From the NCBI GenBank assembly GCA_017470535.1, contig JAFUYP010000055.1:1-40600 (forward strand): a DNA stretch of 40,600 bases. The letters are read 5' to 3'. Shown piece after piece: positions 15,027 to 22,491 of the stretch. Both the position numbers and the translations under genes were made by a program. Positions within the stretch are counted from its first letter, which is position 1. Each line of letters starts with the position of its first letter. This stretch comes from Ruminococcus sp. GTDB taxonomy: Bacteria > Bacillota > Clostridia > Oscillospirales > Ruminococcaceae. Below the pieces are notes generated by a model, which saw only the letters and a program-made list of their open reading frames with translations, was not told the DNA's origin and did not search any database.

Positions 15027-15701
15027 TCAGGACTTTTTCTCCAAGGTGTATCCTGCACCACGCACAGCTTTTATGGCGATGTCCGCTTCGAGCTGGGTGA
15101 GCTTTTTTCTGAGATATGATATGTATACCCAAACGACATTTATCTCGCTCTCGCTGTCGTAGCCCCATATTTTTTCCATAAAGCGCTCTGTCGAGATAAG
15201 GACATTCGGATTGTTCATAAGCATTTCAAGCATCTGGAATTCCTTGCTCGCAAGACGCAAAGCCCCCTTGTCGGTACACAGCTCAAAGGTCGAGCGGTTA
15301 AGGGTGACATTGCCCATTTTAAGGTCATTTGGAGCTATCTCCGATTTTCTGCGGCACATTGCCCTTATGCGTGCAAGCAGCTCGCCCATCGCAAAGGGCT
15401 TTGTCAGGTAATCATCAGCACCTGCGTCAAGCCCCTCTATCCTGTCGTCAATGTCGCTTTTCGCCGTCAGGAAAAGAACAGGCGCCGAGATGCCCCTGGC
15501 TCTCAGATTTTTTAGCACATCTATGCCGTTCATCTTCGGCATCATTATGTCAAGCACTATGCAGTCATAGTCGTCCGCAAGCCCGTAGTTATAAGCGTCC
15601 TCGCCGTCATACACTGCATCGACATAGTAGTGATTGTGTTTGAGTACAGCTGATATGGCATTAGCCATTTCCTTTTCATCTTCTGCAAGAAGTATCTTCA
15701 T
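15027..15701 (-). CDS. OmpR/PhoB-family response regulator
   Basis: 224 residues. The receiver domain has an acidic pocket (EDE 7-9), phospho-acceptor D51 (VLDIMMP), T79 and K101 (LTKPF). The C-terminal winged-helix DNA-binding domain (about 128-222) has LRLASKEFQMLEMLMNN and VWVYISYLRKKL. Regulators of this class usually bind 11-bp-phased direct repeats upstream of the -10 region. Four such boxes lie at 17020-17063 in front of the divergent VTC operon, making that operon the leading candidate target. The gene follows the membrane-protein gene with a 4-nt gap; its ribosome site AAAGGA overlaps that gene's stop, so the three-gene operon is likely coupled. A hairpin spans its own stop codon. 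Confidence 0.95.
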   Translation of the reverse strand: MKILLAEDEKEMANAISAVLKHNHYYVDAVYDGEDAYNYGLADDYDCIVLDIMMPKMNGIDVLKNLRARGISAPVLFLTAKSDIDDRIEGLDAGADDYLTKPFAMGELLARIRAMCRRKSEIAPNDLKMGNVTLNRSTFELCTDKGALRLASKEFQMLEMLMNNPNVLISTERFMEKIWGYDSESEINVVWVYISYLRKKLTQLEADIAIKAVRGAGYTLEKKS

Positions 15702-15705
15702 AGCT

Positions 15706-16677
15706 TTATCCTTTCTTTTCCTCGCTGCTGCTGTTTTCTGAGCCTTTTAGCTTTATCGGCGGAGTTTCAAGACCTGTATCGCCGCTGTCCTTTGCTTTCT
15801 TCGTCAAGTCATCGACTATCGCCTTGAACAGCTTTTTGTCCCTGTCGAAATTCTCCTGCATCTTTTCCTCGCTGTCCTTTATAGTCTTTATAGGCGCACG
15901 CATAGCAAGGTATACGTCATTCGGCATGGATTCGTAGTTCATAAGGTTCGCAAAGGTCTTCATGTTGAGCGAAAAGCCGTTCTCGGTGATGTACTCATTG
16001 CCTTCAAACCCCTCCTCAGTCGGGAAGTCGTGGTAGAATATCCCCACAAAATCCTTGTCTGTATTGGAATCGGCAATGACGAAAAGATTATCGCCCGTCT
16101 GCAGCTGCGCCATGAATTTAGCCTGATTTGAGGTCTGCGACATATCGCTTGAATTTGAATTCAGAGGACAGGCTATCACCTGACAGTAGACCTCACCGTC
16201 ATCGTTGCGGTCATCTAAATAATCCTCAAAGAAATCCTCGATCTCGGTCGTGCGGAATTCAAGACCGTTGTTTGCTATCAGTAAAACTGTAAGATCGGGC
16301 TTTTTTCTCGACACCGCATCATATATGATGTACACCGCCGCTATCGCCATGCACACGAAAAATATTATCGGTATCTTGTAATGGTAGAAGAAGTTGGTGA
16401 CCTTCTCAAACCCCTCCGGCTTTCTTGTTTCGTCGGGTGTTTCGCTTATAGCGTCAGAATGCTCTATAACGCCGCTTTTTATCTTCATAAGCTCGACACG
16501 CTCTTTTGCAAGCTCACGCTCACGCTGCTTTTCACGCTCACGCTCCTGCTTTTTAAGCATTTGAGTGCGTTCTTCCTCTGAAGCCTGCGCCTGCTGACGC
16601 TCCTTGCGCTCTTTGTCCGCAAGCTCACGCTCGTATTCGTAATCCTCATCCGGGATAAGCTCGTTTTTATCGCTCAT
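15706..16677 (-). CDS. Single-pass membrane protein with charged coiled-coil N-terminus
   Basis: 323 residues; family not recognised. The N-terminal ~95 residues are extremely rich in Glu, Arg and Lys (ERELADKERKERQQAQ, REKQRERELAKERVEL) and should form a cytoplasmic helix or coiled coil. One transmembrane helix follows near residues 101-121 (YKIPIIFFVCMAIAAVYIIYD), then an extracytoplasmic domain of ~200 residues. No signal peptide, so inside-to-outside type II topology. It is the first gene of an operon with the response regulator and histidine kinase, which suggests an accessory sensor or signal-transmission role. It is divergent from the VTC operon across the 463-bp gap 16678-17140. A possible -10 (TATTAT, 16717-16722 minus) lies upstream; the ribosome site is weak (AAAGAAG). 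Confidence 0.78.
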   Translation of the reverse strand: MSDKNELIPDEDYEYERELADKERKERQQAQASEEERTQMLKKQEREREKQRERELAKERVELMKIKSGVIEHSDAISETPDETRKPEGFEKVTNFFYHYKIPIIFFVCMAIAAVYIIYDAVSRKKPDLTVLLIANNGLEFRTTEIEDFFEDYLDDRNDDGEVYCQVIACPLNSNSSDMSQTSNQAKFMAQLQTGDNLFVIADSNTDKDFVGIFYHDFPTEEGFEGNEYITENGFSLNMKTFANLMNYESMPNDVYLAMRAPIKTIKDSEEKMQENFDRDKKLFKAIVDDLTKKAKDSGDTGLETPPIKLKGSENSSSEEKKG

Positions 16678-16760
16678 TTATATAGTACACTTCTTTCTTT
16701 AAAACAACTTAAAACTATAATAGCATAAATATGTTAAAATTTTATGAACCCTCGGCGATA

Positions 16761-16803
16761 ATTTAGGAAAATTAAAGTAGCTTTAAGGTAGATACATTAT
16801 AAT
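16761..16803 (+). promoter_or_regulatory. Upstream promoter P1 with phased boxes (VTC operon)
   Basis: TATAAT at 16798-16803 is preceded by CTTTAAGGTAG (16781-16791) and, 11 bp earlier, AATTAAAGTAG (16770-16780). ATTTAGG at 16761 is a possible third, out-of-phase box. The distance from the last box start to the -10 is 17 bp, the same as in P2 (17053 to 17070). No standard -35 is present. A transcript from here would carry repeat copy 1 in its leader. Confidence 0.5.
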
Positions 16804-16837
16804 AATATCCAGCATGAGATATAACGCCATAAGACCT

Positions 16838-17011
16838 GGGCGACACCGCCGGGTCACCGGCATACGCCTTTGTATGCCATCTACTTGCATATTTTCCGTC
16901 ATATCGCCCAAATTCACCTTGAAATACGACAGTATTTTTGCGGTAAATTTAGGCAATCTATTGATAAATCTGACTGCGTATCTGGCATACAATGACCCGG
17001 CGGTGTTGCCC
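16838..17011 (+). repeat. Interspersed foldback element, copy 1
   Basis: 172-bp core (16839-17010) bounded by inverted ends of the form GGCRACACCGCCGGGTCA. Inside, from the outside in, are TTGTATGCCA / TGGCATACAA, then CCCAAATTYACC / GGTAAATTTAGG, with an apical hairpin AAATAC-GACA-GTATTT. It matches the reverse complement of copy 2 at about 160 of 172 positions by hand alignment. It lies between promoters P1 and P2 of the VTC operon. No coding capacity. Confidence 0.88.
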
Positions 17012-17019
17012 CTGAAAAA

Positions 17020-17075
17020 CTTTAAGTAAAGTTTAGGTAGAGTTTAAGGTTGGTTTTAGGTTCGGGGTATATAAT
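17020..17075 (+). promoter_or_regulatory. Promoter P2 with four tandem 11-bp boxes (VTC operon)
   Basis: Four contiguous 11-mers: CTTTAAGTAAA (17020), GTTTAGGTAGA (17031), GTTTAAGGTTG (17042) and GTTTTAGGTTC (17053), followed by TATAAT at 17070-17075. No -35 hexamer is recognisable; the boxes occupy its place. This is the layout expected for activation by an OmpR/PhoB-type regulator, which binds head-to-tail with 11-bp periodicity. The candidate regulator is encoded at 15027-15701. Confidence 0.72.
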
Positions 17076-17140
17076 AAAGACATAGCAAAGAGAGAAACAC
17101 AAAGCTCCCTTTGAAACAATAAAGACAGGAAGTGAGCAGT

Positions 17141-17863
17141 ATGGCAACACTGGTATTTGAAAGAGTTGAAAAGAAATACCTTTTGAATTCACAGCAGTTC
17201 CGGGAACTCAGCGAAGTGCTCGAGGGCAGATTCCAGATAGATAAATACGGCAAGACGACTATAAACAATATCTACTACGACACACCGGATCATCTTTTGA
17301 TAAGAAGATCTCTTGAAAAGCCGGTCTACAAGGAAAAGCTCAGAGTCAGGAGCTACGGCAAGGCTGACAGGGACACAAAGGTGTTCATAGAGTTAAAGAA
17401 AAAGTACAAGGGCGTAGTTTACAAAAGAAGAACGAGCATGGCACTCAAAGACAGCTATCCGTTTTTAAACTGCGAGAGCAAGCCCTGCATAAGCGAACAG
17501 ATAGAGAATGAGATACAGTATTTCATGGGCTTTTATGAGAATATCGCTCCTGCGATGTATATAGGCTATGACAGGATAGCGATGTACGGCGTTGACAATA
17601 AGGATCTAAGGATAACCTTTGACACCAACATCAGGTACAGGCAGACGGATCTCAGGCTTGACAAAGGCTCGTACGGCGAACAGCTTCTTGAAAACGGTCA
17701 GGTGCTTATGGAGATAAAGATACCGGGCGTTATGCCGCTGTGGCTGTCAAAGGAGCTTTCAAGGCTTAAAATATTCCCGACGAGCTTTTCAAAATACGGA
17801 AAAGCATATACAAGGGTACTGACAGATAATTTAGAAAAGGGTAGGGTGAATCATTGTGCTTGA
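17141..17863 (+). CDS. VTC-domain (polyphosphate polymerase-like) protein
   Basis: 240 residues, the length of a lone VTC/TTM catalytic domain. Typical elements are visible: the N-terminal RVEKKYLL motif, basic strands KEKLRVRSYG and KVFIELKKKYKGVVYKRR, GYDRIAMYG, and the late acidic/basic strand LMEIKIPG. In yeast Vtc4 this tunnel fold makes polyphosphate from ATP. Bacterial stand-alone homologues are poorly characterised, so polymerase activity is inferred. Start ATG 17141 follows AGGAAG with 8 nt spacing; an in-frame GTG at 17132 is closer to the ribosome site and less likely. It is the first gene of an operon with DUF4956 (8-nt overlap) and a lipoprotein gene, which supports a membrane-associated complex. 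Control is probably through the phased boxes upstream. Confidence 0.87.
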   Translation: MATLVFERVEKKYLLNSQQFRELSEVLEGRFQIDKYGKTTINNIYYDTPDHLLIRRSLEKPVYKEKLRVRSYGKADRDTKVFIELKKKYKGVVYKRRTSMALKDSYPFLNCESKPCISEQIENEIQYFMGFYENIAPAMYIGYDRIAMYGVDNKDLRITFDTNIRYRQTDLRLDKGSYGEQLLENGQVLMEIKIPGVMPLWLSKELSRLKIFPTSFSKYGKAYTRVLTDNLEKGRVNHCA

Positions 17864-18554
17864 CAATTTATATACAACTATACTTGACACTGCCGCAGAC
17901 GGCAGTACAGTTCTTACAGGTTCGGATTTCGTGATCTGTACGCTCACGGCGGTGGCGCTGGGGCTTATCATAGCGGCGTCCTTCCGCTTTAAACACAAGA
18001 TGACAAAGGGCTTTATGACTACGCTTGCACTGCTCCCGGCAGTAGTAGAGGTAGTGATACTTATGGTAAACGGCAACTTAGGAACAGGCGTGGCAGTCAT
18101 GGGTGCATTCTCGCTCGTAAGGTTCAGATCAGTCCCGGGCGCTGCAAAGGATATATGTGCGATATTCCTCGCAATGGCAGCAGGCCTTGCATCAGCAACA
18201 GGCTATATAGCGATAGCGTTTACATTCACGATACTTGTGTGTATATTAAATATCATCTATACCTGCCTGCCGATAGAAGAGGGCAAGGACGATGAAAAGC
18301 TCCTGCGTGTGACTATCCCCGAGGGGCTTGACTATAACAGCATATTCGACGACCTTTTTGAAAAGTATTTGACAACATCAACACTTGACGCAGTAAAGAC
18401 AACGAACATGGGCAGCCTTTTCAAGCTCGACTATTCTATAAAGGCAAAATCCCCTGACGACGAGAGAAAGCTCATAGACGAGATAAGAACAAGAAACGGC
18501 AACCTTGAAATATCTGTCCTCAGAAAGCCTACATCGGTAAAGGAAGAACTCTGA
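17856..18554 (+). CDS. DUF4956 membrane protein
   Basis: 232 residues. Four hydrophobic segments lie between about residues 23 and 145 (FVICTLTAVALGLIIAAS; FMTTLALLPAVVEVVILMV; AIFLAMAAGLASATGYIAIA; FTFTILVCILNIIYTC), with the conserved loop GAFSLVRFRSVPG between helices 2 and 3. A soluble cytoplasmic domain (about 150-232) follows. This matches DUF4956 proteins, whose genes regularly adjoin VTC-domain genes. The start is GTG 17856, supported by AGGGTGA 6 nt upstream; it overlaps the VTC gene by 8 nt, so synthesis is probably coupled. Inferred role: membrane platform or conduit for the product or substrate of the VTC protein. No biochemical function is established that I know of. Confidence 0.88.
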   Translation: MLDNLYTTILDTAADGSTVLTGSDFVICTLTAVALGLIIAASFRFKHKMTKGFMTTLALLPAVVEVVILMVNGNLGTGVAVMGAFSLVRFRSVPGAAKDICAIFLAMAAGLASATGYIAIAFTFTILVCILNIIYTCLPIEEGKDDEKLLRVTIPEGLDYNSIFDDLFEKYLTTSTLDAVKTTNMGSLFKLDYSIKAKSPDDERKLIDEIRTRNGNLEISVLRKPTSVKEEL

Positions 18555-18578
18555 CAGATAAGAGAAAGAGTGAGAACA

Positions 18579-20702
18579 ATGAAACAAAGAAAATTGATAG
18601 CCTTTGCACTGGCATTGTGTATGGTGACAACGGCTCTTGCAGGGTGCAATAAAAGTGACAGCACAACAGACACAGATACATCGGGTATCAGTGTAAGCTC
18701 TAAGGAAACGAATATCGACGATACTATTTCAACACTGGATCTTGACTTTACGGCGAATGATCTTGATGTGGGGTATGATGATGAGACTGCGGCACATATA
18801 GTGTTTGAAGCCGATACAGCGACTGTTGACGGCGAGGGCGCAGAGGTCACTGATAATGATGTGATTATCACCAAAGCCGGCTGCTATGTGGTCACAGGCA
18901 CCGCATCTGATTCGCAGATCATCATAAATGCCGGCAATGATGACAAGATACAGCTTGTACTGAGTGAAAGCTATATCACCTGCAAGGACGGCGCTCCTAT
19001 ATATATAAAGAGTGCGGATAAGGTGTTCATCACCCTTGCGGACGGTACGACAAATGAGCTGAGCGACTCGGGCAGCGAGTACGCAGCAGACGGGGATATT
19101 TCACCTGATGCAGTTATATTCTCAAAGGAAGACCTGACGATAAACGGCACAGGTACGCTTAATATAAATGCAGGCTACAAGCACGGCATAGTTTCAAAGG
19201 ACGACCTTGTGATAGCAGGCGGTAATATTGAGATAAAGTCTGCAAAGACTGCGATAGAGGGCAAGGATTCCGTAAAGATAGCAGACGGCACTATCACGAT
19301 AGATGCAGGCACTAACGGTATCGTTTCGTCAAATTCCGAGGACAGCACTAAGGGCTATGTCTATATCGCAGGCGGTAAGTTTGACATCACCGCTGCAACA
19401 GACGGCTTGCAGGCTGAAACTATACTCACAGTCGAGGACGGCGAGTTCAAGATAGTGACAGGCGGCGGCGCTGCCGCATCGACCAAGACCCACAGCGAGG
19501 GCTTCGGCGGCGGTATGGGCGGCAAGGGCGGCTTTGGCAGACAGGGTGATACGAATAATAACGATAACAGCGGTGACGCTCCACAGATGCCGCAGGACGG
19601 TGAGATGCCCCGGATGGGCGAGATGCCGCAAATGGGCGATAAGCCGCAGGGCGGCTTTGGCAGAAGGAACGATCAGCAGGCAGCCGGTGACAATGGTACA
19701 GCCGAAGTCACAGCTGAAAATGTGAGCGTTTCAGATGTCCTTGAACAGACTGCAAGCACCGACAGCTCATCGGAAGCAGACGCTCAGACAACAGAGCATA
19801 CCGATCTTGACAATACCTCATCAACGAGCATGAAGGGTCTTAAAGCAGGCAGTGCGATAGCAATACAGGGCGGCAGCTTTGATATAGATGCCGCAGACGA
19901 TACCCTGCATACAGGCGGCAGTGCCGTTATAAACGGCGGCAGCTTTGAGCTTAGCACAGGCGATGACGGAATACACGCAGATGAAATAATAGAGATCACC
20001 TCGGGCACAGTAAACATCAACAAGAGCTACGAGGGCGTAGAGGCAAAATACATCAATATAAGCGGCGGCAGCGTAAAGGTAGTCGCACAAGACGACGGCT
20101 TCAACGCATCTGACGGCAGCGGTGAGAACTTTGGCGGCATGGGCGGCAGACCCGGCGGGCAGCAAAGCGACAGCAGTTCATCGACAGGCTCGACAGATTC
20201 GCCTTATCTTAAAATAACAGGCGGCAAGGTCGAAGTTAATGCTGACGGCGACGGTCTTGACTCAAACGGTTCTATGCTCATAGAGGGCGGAGATATTACA
20301 GTTTACGGTCCTACAAATGCCGGCAACGGCGCACTTGACAAGGGCGACGGCAACTACCTGCTCACAGCATCAGGCGGCACGCTTGCGGCATTCGGTGCGA
20401 CAGGCATGGAGGAAGGCTTTACAGAGGATTCCACGCAGACGGCATTTTTGCATAACTTCTCATCGACCATTGCAGGCGGTACGGAAGTGACCGTCAAGGA
20501 CAGCAGCGGAGAGGTCATAGCGACATATACGCCTGCAAAATCATGGCAGAGCATGGTATTTACAAGTGATAAGCTCAAAGAGGGCGAAACATATACAATA
20601 ACCGCAGGAGATATGTCAGAAGAGATTACACTCGAAGGCACGATAACGTCCAACTCCACCGGAGGAATGGGCGGCGGCTTCGGCGGCAGAGGGCGGCATT
20701 AA
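18579..20702 (+). CDS. Cthe_2159-type carbohydrate-binding beta-helix lipoprotein
   Basis: 707 residues. N-terminal lipobox LAGC (signal MKQRKLIAFALALCMVTTA), so a surface lipoprotein. The body consists of repeated short strands with G-G-x-x-x-I/F and N-G-x-G turns (TINGTGTLNINAG, IAGGNIEIKSAKT, IQGGSFDIDAADD, ISGGSVKVVAQDDG), typical of the right-handed beta-helix family named after Cthe_2159 of C. thermocellum, which binds acidic plant polysaccharide. Two insertions are Gly/Met/Gln-rich and low complexity (near 305-375 and 520-545; GFGGGMGGKGGFGR), and the C terminus repeats the theme. ATG 18579 is preferred over GTG 18570 from the spacing to GAGTGAG. Third gene of the VTC-DUF4956 operon, 24 nt after DUF4956. 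Element copy 2 begins over its stop codon. Ligand not known. Confidence 0.87.
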   Translation: MKQRKLIAFALALCMVTTALAGCNKSDSTTDTDTSGISVSSKETNIDDTISTLDLDFTANDLDVGYDDETAAHIVFEADTATVDGEGAEVTDNDVIITKAGCYVVTGTASDSQIIINAGNDDKIQLVLSESYITCKDGAPIYIKSADKVFITLADGTTNELSDSGSEYAADGDISPDAVIFSKEDLTINGTGTLNINAGYKHGIVSKDDLVIAGGNIEIKSAKTAIEGKDSVKIADGTITIDAGTNGIVSSNSEDSTKGYVYIAGGKFDITAATDGLQAETILTVEDGEFKIVTGGGAAASTKTHSEGFGGGMGGKGGFGRQGDTNNNDNSGDAPQMPQDGEMPRMGEMPQMGDKPQGGFGRRNDQQAAGDNGTAEVTAENVSVSDVLEQTASTDSSSEADAQTTEHTDLDNTSSTSMKGLKAGSAIAIQGGSFDIDAADDTLHTGGSAVINGGSFELSTGDDGIHADEIIEITSGTVNINKSYEGVEAKYINISGGSVKVVAQDDGFNASDGSGENFGGMGGRPGGQQSDSSSSTGSTDSPYLKITGGKVEVNADGDGLDSNGSMLIEGGDITVYGPTNAGNGALDKGDGNYLLTASGGTLAAFGATGMEEGFTEDSTQTAFLHNFSSTIAGGTEVTVKDSSGEVIATYTPAKSWQSMVFTSDKLKEGETYTITAGDMSEEITLEGTITSNSTGGMGGGFGGRGRH

Positions 20703-20878
20703 GGCAACACTGCCGGGCCATTGTATGCCAGATACGCAGTCAGATTTTTCGTCAGATTGCCTAAATTTACCGCAGGAATACTGTCGTATTTCAAGGTAAA
20801 TTTGGGCGATATGATGGAAAATATGCAAGTAGATGGCATACAAAGGCGTATGCCGGTGGCCCGGCGGTGTTGCCTTAA
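20699..20878 (-). repeat. Interspersed foldback element, copy 2 (inverted)
   Basis: 172-bp core at 20703-20874, extended by TTAA on both sides so the terminal inverted repeat is 22 bp with one mismatch (a possible G-U pair in RNA). Its reverse complement matches copy 1 at ~93% by hand count. Its first bases overlap the stop codon of the lipoprotein gene, so it could serve as that operon's 3' structure. Confidence 0.9.
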
Positions 20879-20928
20879 GCTCCCTATTAGCTAACCAATT
20901 CCCAATTACTTCCCTAATTTCCACAAAG

Positions 20929-20961
20929 CAAGGCGGCTGACCCCCACGGTCAGCCGCCTTG
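20929..20961. terminator. Strong stem-loop between convergent genes
   Basis: Perfect 14-bp stem CAAGGCGGCTGACC / GGTCAGCCGCCTTG (20929-20942 with 20948-20961) and a 5-nt loop. Plus side continues TCTTTTACTTC; minus side CTTTGTGG. Probably terminates ypeB and the VTC operon. Confidence 0.85.
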
Positions 20962-20992
20962 TCTTTTACTTCTTACTTCTTACTACTTACCT

Positions 20993-22327
20993 CTAAACGG
21001 TCAGCACGCCGCTCTCGCTTTTTTCGAGCATGAGTATCTGCTCCTCTGCGGCTGTCTTTGCGTTTATATAAACAAGCACATCTCTGTTTGTATCAGACCT
21101 GCACTTGAACTCGTAGCACAGCACCTCTTTTGTTCCCTCAGTTGGTATAAAGCAAAGCTGCTCGCTCTTTATATCAAGCACAGGGCTTATCTCCTTTGAT
21201 GCCCTCTTTACCGAAATAAGATCATCGCCCTTTTTGCGCTCTTTGTGGTTGACGATGTAGCCCCTTGCATCGTAGCCTACAATGTCGCCGTTATCCATTG
21301 CCACCTGTACCTTTATAAGATCGGTGTACATGAGGACATCTGACTGCTTGTACGCAAAGTTTATCGTGCATACATTGTCGTATACCTCGTAGTAGGTGGA
21401 CTCCATGTCGGTCACACCTATGCTTTCAAGGAATTTTTCAGCATACCCTATCGCATCGTCATTAGATATATCGCTGGAGTTTGCACGCCGTGTTTTAAGA
21501 AAATATGAAACCAGCCCACCTTTTTTAGTGACAGCGCAGCTTACCTTGCCGTCATCATCATAGAATCTATACGAGGGCATTTTTCCGTACTCGTATGACA
21601 GATTCGGCACGTCCTCCGACTTTATCCCGAGCGTGAGGATACATTTTTCAAGCGCTTTTTCACGGCTGACTTCCTCCTTGCCCTTTAAAAGCTCGGGGTC
21701 TTTTTCCAGGATATTGTCTGAAAACGGTCCGTCGTATATGAGCTTGGGATAATTTTCAAAGCTGTTCTCAAATCCCTCAAAGCCCTTGCCGTCGCTCAAA
21801 AGCTCCGAATCAGGCTGCTCGTCCGACGGGTACACAAGTGTCTGACCTGTTTCGATGTCGTCGTTTAGCTTCCACATCGCATCGCAAAGATCCTTTGAAT
21901 ACTTGTGCAGCTGTGTGAGCTTTTTGTATTCGTCGTCTGTCAGCTTTTCGCCACGGCTGAGCTTTTCGCTCATCGCCTGAGAAAAGTTCCCGACCTGCGA
22001 TAAAAACTTGTAGGTATTTCCAAGCCCCGACTTGTCAACAGGCAGCTGCGAAAGACAGGCTTTTGCGTTTGCAGCGTAGTTTAAAAGCTGCGAGGACAGC
22101 TTGCCGTGCATCTCCGGCGAGCCTGCGTAAAGCTCCTTTTCAAGCGTCTGACTTATGCTGTCGGTGCTTGACGAGAGATCCTCCATTGCTCTGTAATAGC
22201 TGTATTTAAGTGCCTGCTCTGAGTCGTTCGCTCTGGAAGAGTACGTCCACGCCTTGACGCCGAGCGAGGCTGTTACGGCGGCTGAAAGCATTGCCGCCCT
22301 TATCACTGTTCTTTTTGATAGTATCAT
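20993..22327 (-). CDS. ypeB: YpeB-type spore germination protein
   Basis: 444 residues from ATG 22327. It has an N-terminal membrane segment (AAMLSAAVTASLGVKAW), then the YpeB helical region (YYRAMEDLSSSTDSIS, LSQLPVDKSGLGNTYKFLSQVGNFS, LTQLHKYSKDLCDAMWKL) and C-terminal PepSY-like repeats (DDAIGYAEKFLESIGV, ending VLVYINAKTAAEEQ). In Bacillus YpeB stabilises the cortex hydrolase SleB in the spore inner membrane. Here it is monocistronic, and a SleB-like gene lies ~4.5 kb away at 26881. Start choice: AAGGAG is 8 nt upstream and the consensus promoter at 22352-22380 overlaps the longer open frame, excluding an earlier start. Confidence 0.87.
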   Translation of the reverse strand: MILSKRTVIRAAMLSAAVTASLGVKAWTYSSRANDSEQALKYSYYRAMEDLSSSTDSISQTLEKELYAGSPEMHGKLSSQLLNYAANAKACLSQLPVDKSGLGNTYKFLSQVGNFSQAMSEKLSRGEKLTDDEYKKLTQLHKYSKDLCDAMWKLNDDIETGQTLVYPSDEQPDSELLSDGKGFEGFENSFENYPKLIYDGPFSDNILEKDPELLKGKEEVSREKALEKCILTLGIKSEDVPNLSYEYGKMPSYRFYDDDGKVSCAVTKKGGLVSYFLKTRRANSSDISNDDAIGYAEKFLESIGVTDMESTYYEVYDNVCTINFAYKQSDVLMYTDLIKVQVAMDNGDIVGYDARGYIVNHKERKKGDDLISVKRASKEISPVLDIKSEQLCFIPTEGTKEVLCYEFKCRSDTNRDVLVYINAKTAAEEQILMLEKSESGVLTV

Positions 22328-22351
22328 ATTTGCCACTCCTTTTAGTACGAA

Positions 22352-22380
22352 ATTATGGACTTTTATGCCGTTTTTGTCAA
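22352..22380 (-). promoter_or_regulatory. Promoter of ypeB
   Basis: TTGACA (22375-22380), 17 bp, CATAAT (22352-22357) on the minus strand. A housekeeping-type promoter is unusual for a gene normally under forespore sigma G. Confidence 0.75.
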
Positions 22381-22426
22381 CTGACAATATTATTTCCTCT
22401 TTTTTCTGAAAAATTCGCAGAAGTGT

Positions 22427-22455
22427 TTGAAATATTCACAATAATGTGTTATAAT
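22427..22455 (+). promoter_or_regulatory. Promoter of the cysteine desulfurase-thiI operon
   Basis: TTGAAA (22427-22432), 17 bp, TATAAT (22450-22455) with TG at -14/-15 (extended -10). It is divergent from the ypeB promoter. Confidence 0.82.
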
Positions 22456-22491
22456 TGTATAAACTTGTGAATCTGATTTGGAGTGAAAGCT

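Noticed and set aside
20962-20992. ACTTCTTACTTCTTACTACTTACC run as a regulatory repeat
   Set aside because: Short, degenerate, T-rich sequence after a terminator; nothing distinguishes it from 3' debris.
22328-22387. Longer N terminus for YpeB starting at 22387
   Set aside because: It overlaps a consensus promoter (TTGACA/CATAAT) and lacks a ribosome site; ATG 22327 has AAGGAG 8 nt upstream.
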